Positions 9,006-11,389 of a stretch of 11,389 bases of DNA are shown here, piece by piece. Each line of letters starts with the position of its first letter. Within the stretch, counting starts at the first letter, position 1. The stretch is taken from positions 1 to 11,389 of the forward strand of contig JAGWVZ010000065.1 of assembly GCA_018970625.1 (NCBI GenBank), written 5' to 3'. Both the position numbers and the translations under genes were made by a program. The notes under the pieces were generated by a model, which was not told where the DNA came from, did no database searches, and worked only from the letters and a program-made list of their open reading frames with translations. Source of the DNA: Myxococcales bacterium. Its GTDB lineage: Bacteria; Myxococcota; Bradymonadia; REDH01.

Positions 9006-10038
9006 ACGGGAGCGACGGGTACGTCAGGGCGCCGGCGCGCTGGCCGAGGTGCTGGCACGTCAGGTGTCGCTGGGCCGCACCCGGTGGACAGAACACGAGG
9101 TAAAGACGACCCTCGCGCGGCTTGACGAGCTGGAGTCAGCCCTGACCGTCGGTGAAACACCCCGTCGCACGCACGTCAGTCCCGACGCTTTGCAGGGCGT
9201 TGCAAACCCGACCGAGGCCATAAAACACGACGATGTGCGTAGTAATGTCGTTGTGTCTGCTGAGTCTGCGGCAGCGCAGAACCCCGAGCGGGTGCGCCCC
9301 GTCGACGCGCCCGCGACGAGCGGTGCACGCCCGGTCATGCCGCGCGCCGAGGAGTCGGCTCCAGCTCGCGACACCGTCGCTGTGACGCCGGATGTCGTAC
9401 CGTGGGCCGCGCCTGTTCCGGCGCTATCCCAACCCTCCAGGCCGGATGTCGCCGAGCTTGCCCGTATTGTGCCCGGCGAGGGCGCACTCGTGAAAGTGTC
9501 TGATATTCTGGGGGATTGTCAGCGTTGCGGGCTGTGCCGGACACGAAAGAACATTGTCTTTGGTGCGGGCGATGCCACGGGCAGGCTCATGTTTATCGGT
9601 GAAGGTCCGGGCGCCGACGAAGACACGCAGGGCATTCCCTTTGTGGGCAAGTCCGGGCAGCTGCTCACGAAGATGATTGGTGCCATGGGGTTATCGCGTG
9701 AACAGGTGTACATCGCCAACGTCGTCAAGTGTCGGCCGCCCGACAATCGCGAACCGGCGCCCGATGAGGTGGCGGCGTGCCTGCCGTTCCTGGAGGCGCA
9801 GGTCCGACTGGTGCAACCCGAGGTGATTGTCACGCTGGGTCGGACGGCGCTGCAGGGGCTGACGGGCAAACGCGGCGGTCTGATGTCGACGCGCGGCCAG
9901 TGGTTGAAGTACGGTCAGATCGATGTCATGCCCACGTTCCATCCGTCGTACCTTCTTCGCGAGGAGTCGGCCAAGGCGGCGGCGTGGGCTGATCTTCAGC
10001 TGGTGATGAAGCGGCTGGGCCTGCAGCGGCCGCGCTGA
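8998..10038 (+). CDS. Family-4 (Fe-S) uracil-DNA glycosylase with long N-terminal extension
   Basis: A 346-residue protein whose catalytic part is residues about 163-346. It removes uracil from DNA to start base excision repair. Four cysteines match the 4Fe-4S ligands of family 4: Cys174 and Cys177 (CQRC), Cys245 (NVVKC) and Cys261 (AACLPF); Cys180 is extra. Motif 1 is GEGPGADED (201-209), then GIPFVGKSGQLL (212-223), and motif 2 is HPSYLLR (315-321). Typical family-4 enzymes have about 200 residues, so the first 160 are extra: a charged helical start (1-52), then a Pro/Ala/Val-rich stretch that looks disordered. The start overlaps coaBC by 8 nt and has GGAG with 6-nt spacing, so the extension is probably truly translated. 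It may bind a repair or replication partner, which is inference. Confidence 0.93.
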   Translation: MDERERRVRQGAGALAEVLARQVSLGRTRWTEHEVKTTLARLDELESALTVGETPRRTHVSPDALQGVANPTEAIKHDDVRSNVVVSAESAAAQNPERVRPVDAPATSGARPVMPRAEESAPARDTVAVTPDVVPWAAPVPALSQPSRPDVAELARIVPGEGALVKVSDILGDCQRCGLCRTRKNIVFGAGDATGRLMFIGEGPGADEDTQGIPFVGKSGQLLTKMIGAMGLSREQVYIANVVKCRPPDNREPAPDEVAACLPFLEAQVRLVQPEVIVTLGRTALQGLTGKRGGLMSTRGQWLKYGQIDVMPTFHPSYLLREESAKAAAWADLQLVMKRLGLQRPR

Positions 10039-10058
10039 CGTCTCACTTCAGGAAGTCT

Positions 10059-11389
10059 ATGTGGCCGCTGAACGCGCAGCAGATTGCTTCTATCGTGGAT
10101 GGGTCGCTGTCGGGTGACGCGTCAACGCAGGTGTCGCGCGTCGTCACGGATAGTCGCCAACCTTTTCGTGGCGACGAGCTCTTCGTTGGACTGCCCGGCG
10201 AACGCTTCGACGGCGGTCGTTTTGCACAGGGGGCATTGTCGCGAGGCGCGCGCGTAGTGCTGACGTCACGCGAGACGTCTGTGGTCACCGAACCGGGTCA
10301 GGCGCATGTGCAGGTCGATAACCCGCTCGTCGCGCTGCAGTCACTCGCCGCTTATCGACGGCGTGCGTGGAGCGGTACGCTGGTGGGCGTCACCGGAAGC
10401 AACGGCAAGACCATCGTCAAGGACATGCTCGGTTCGTTACTTGCCAGACACGTCGATGCCTATGCCAGCCCTCAGTCGTGGAATTCGCAGGTCGGCGTGG
10501 CGCTGTCGGTGCTCGGCATTCATGACGACGACACGGTCGCTGTCATTGAATGTGGTATCAGTGAGCCGGGCGAGATGGCTCGACTTCAGGCGATGGTGCG
10601 GCCCGATGTGGGGGTTCTGGTGAATATCGGTGAGGCGCATCGGCAGACCCTGGTGTCTGAAGAACGTACGCGCGCCGAGAAGATGGTGCTGTTCAGAGAG
10701 CTTACCGGTCCGCTCATCAGCGGAGACGCGCTCTGTGTGGCCGAGTTCACTGGTCGGGGTGGTGTGGCTCGAATGCCGTCGGAAGGCGAGCTGCAGGCTG
10801 CACGTGCCCAACTCAGCCCAGCGCTCGCGAGTGTGCCGCATCTGGTCATGGATGCCGCGCTGGCGATGGCGGCAGCGGCTGAATGCGGTGTGCCACCGGA
10901 TGCCATGGCAGGCGCTTTGCGTGACTGGCGCCCTGCACCCATGCGGCTCGAGATGACCTCGACACCCGGCGGCGTGCTGCTCATCAATGATGCCTACACG
11001 GCCGACCCGCTGAGTGTAGGTTCGGCGCTGGCGGTGCTGGCCAACGAGAAGCGTGAGGGGAAATCGATCGCGGTGCTTGGTGGTCTGGCGGGGCTTGGCG
11101 CTCAGGCCGAACGCGCGCACGCTGACATTGGCGCACAGGTGGTACGTCTGGGCATTGATCGTCTGGTGGGTGTGGGGCAGGGCGGTAGACAGATTGTGGC
11201 AGGGGCGCTGCTGTCGGGTATGGTGCCTGACCATACGGTGGTGGCCGACTCGGTGCAGGACGCTGCGCTGCTGGTGGACGAGTGGGCGCGCAACGGCGAT
11301 CGCGTTCTTTTGAAGGCCAGCCGGCCTGAGGGACTCGAAGAGGTCGCCCGGATCTTTTTCGCAGGGTTTGCACCAACACGGGCCTTTGT
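10059..11389 (+). CDS. murF: MurF ligase, probably N-terminal part of a MurF-alanine racemase fusion (runs off window)
   Basis: 443 codons are present, without a stop. MurF adds D-Ala-D-Ala to UDP-MurNAc-tripeptide using ATP, the last cytoplasmic step of the precursor nucleotide. Seen in order: the N-terminal substrate domain (VVTDSRQPFRGDELFVGLPG, 28-47), the P-loop VTGSNGKT (111-118), SWNSQVGVALS, ECGISEPGEMARL, NIGEAH, the domain-3 linker MRLEM, INDAYTADPLSV, and near the end LLKASR. The variants TGSNGKTIVK, NIGEAHxxxxxSxExxxxEK and ISEPGEM are those I know from the bifunctional MurF-Alr of Bacteroidetes rather than stand-alone MurF (GTNGKTTTK, GxAHLExFGS). The last residues FAPTRAFV resemble the start of an alanine racemase (TRA-x-V-DL). 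AGGAAG sits just before ATG 10059; it follows the UDG stop by 20 nt. Confidence 0.92.
   Translation, partial: MWPLNAQQIASIVDGSLSGDASTQVSRVVTDSRQPFRGDELFVGLPGERFDGGRFAQGALSRGARVVLTSRETSVVTEPGQAHVQVDNPLVALQSLAAYRRRAWSGTLVGVTGSNGKTIVKDMLGSLLARHVDAYASPQSWNSQVGVALSVLGIHDDDTVAVIECGISEPGEMARLQAMVRPDVGVLVNIGEAHRQTLVSEERTRAEKMVLFRELTGPLISGDALCVAEFTGRGGVARMPSEGELQAARAQLSPALASVPHLVMDAALAMAAAAECGVPPDAMAGALRDWRPAPMRLEMTSTPGGVLLINDAYTADPLSVGSALAVLANEKREGKSIAVLGGLAGLGAQAERAHADIGAQVVRLGIDRLVGVGQGGRQIVAGALLSGMVPDHTVVADSVQDAALLVDEWARNGDRVLLKASRPEGLEEVARIFFAGFAPTRAF

Overview
This is a high-GC, gene-dense bacterial chromosome segment with no RNA genes, insertion sequences or CRISPR arrays that I can see. The most telling gene for taxonomy is a giant secreted lipoprotein built of Cys/Asp-rich CDGxDNDCDG repeats (MopE-like putative metal-binding motif). 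Such proteins are especially abundant in Myxococcota and relatives (myxobacteria, Bradymonadales-type deltaproteobacteria). The assignment is an inference; the housekeeping genes fit but do not prove it.

Layout. (1) 1-174: the 3' end of an HU-family DNA-binding protein gene, converging on (2) 182-1777 (minus), the lipid II flippase gene murJ, with a T-less hairpin at the junction. (3) 1914-2396 (minus): a small uncharacterised protein with a HEAGH zinc-peptidase-like motif. (4) 2397-2896: a 500-bp divergent intergenic region with several dyad symmetries and no convincing gene. (5) 2897-6112 (plus): a 1071-residue repeat lipoprotein with a glutamine-amidotransferase-like C-terminal domain; its central part is six exact-length 171-bp tandem units. 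(6) 6113-6240: a short intergenic region with a promoter-like TTGACA element overlapping a palindrome. (7) 6241 to the end (plus): a tightly packed run of five genes (PPC/DUF296-domain protein, NudL-type Nudix hydrolase, coaBC, family-4 uracil-DNA glycosylase, murF) with gaps or overlaps of -8 to +20 nt, almost certainly an operon.

How they work together. Two genes serve peptidoglycan precursor supply: MurF adds D-Ala-D-Ala, and MurJ, encoded on the other strand, flips lipid II. Two serve coenzyme A: CoaBC makes 4'-phosphopantetheine and the NudL-like enzyme probably cleaves CoA. UDG is DNA repair. I see no classical defence or mobile system. The points most worth a second look are: a CoaBC whose decarboxylase half has lost its PAMN and catalytic-cysteine motifs while the synthetase half is intact; a MurF that looks like the N-terminal half of a MurF-alanine racemase fusion cut by the window edge; a MurJ without the usual double arginine after TM1; a PPC-domain protein without its histidines; and the homogenised 171-bp repeat array in the lipoprotein gene.
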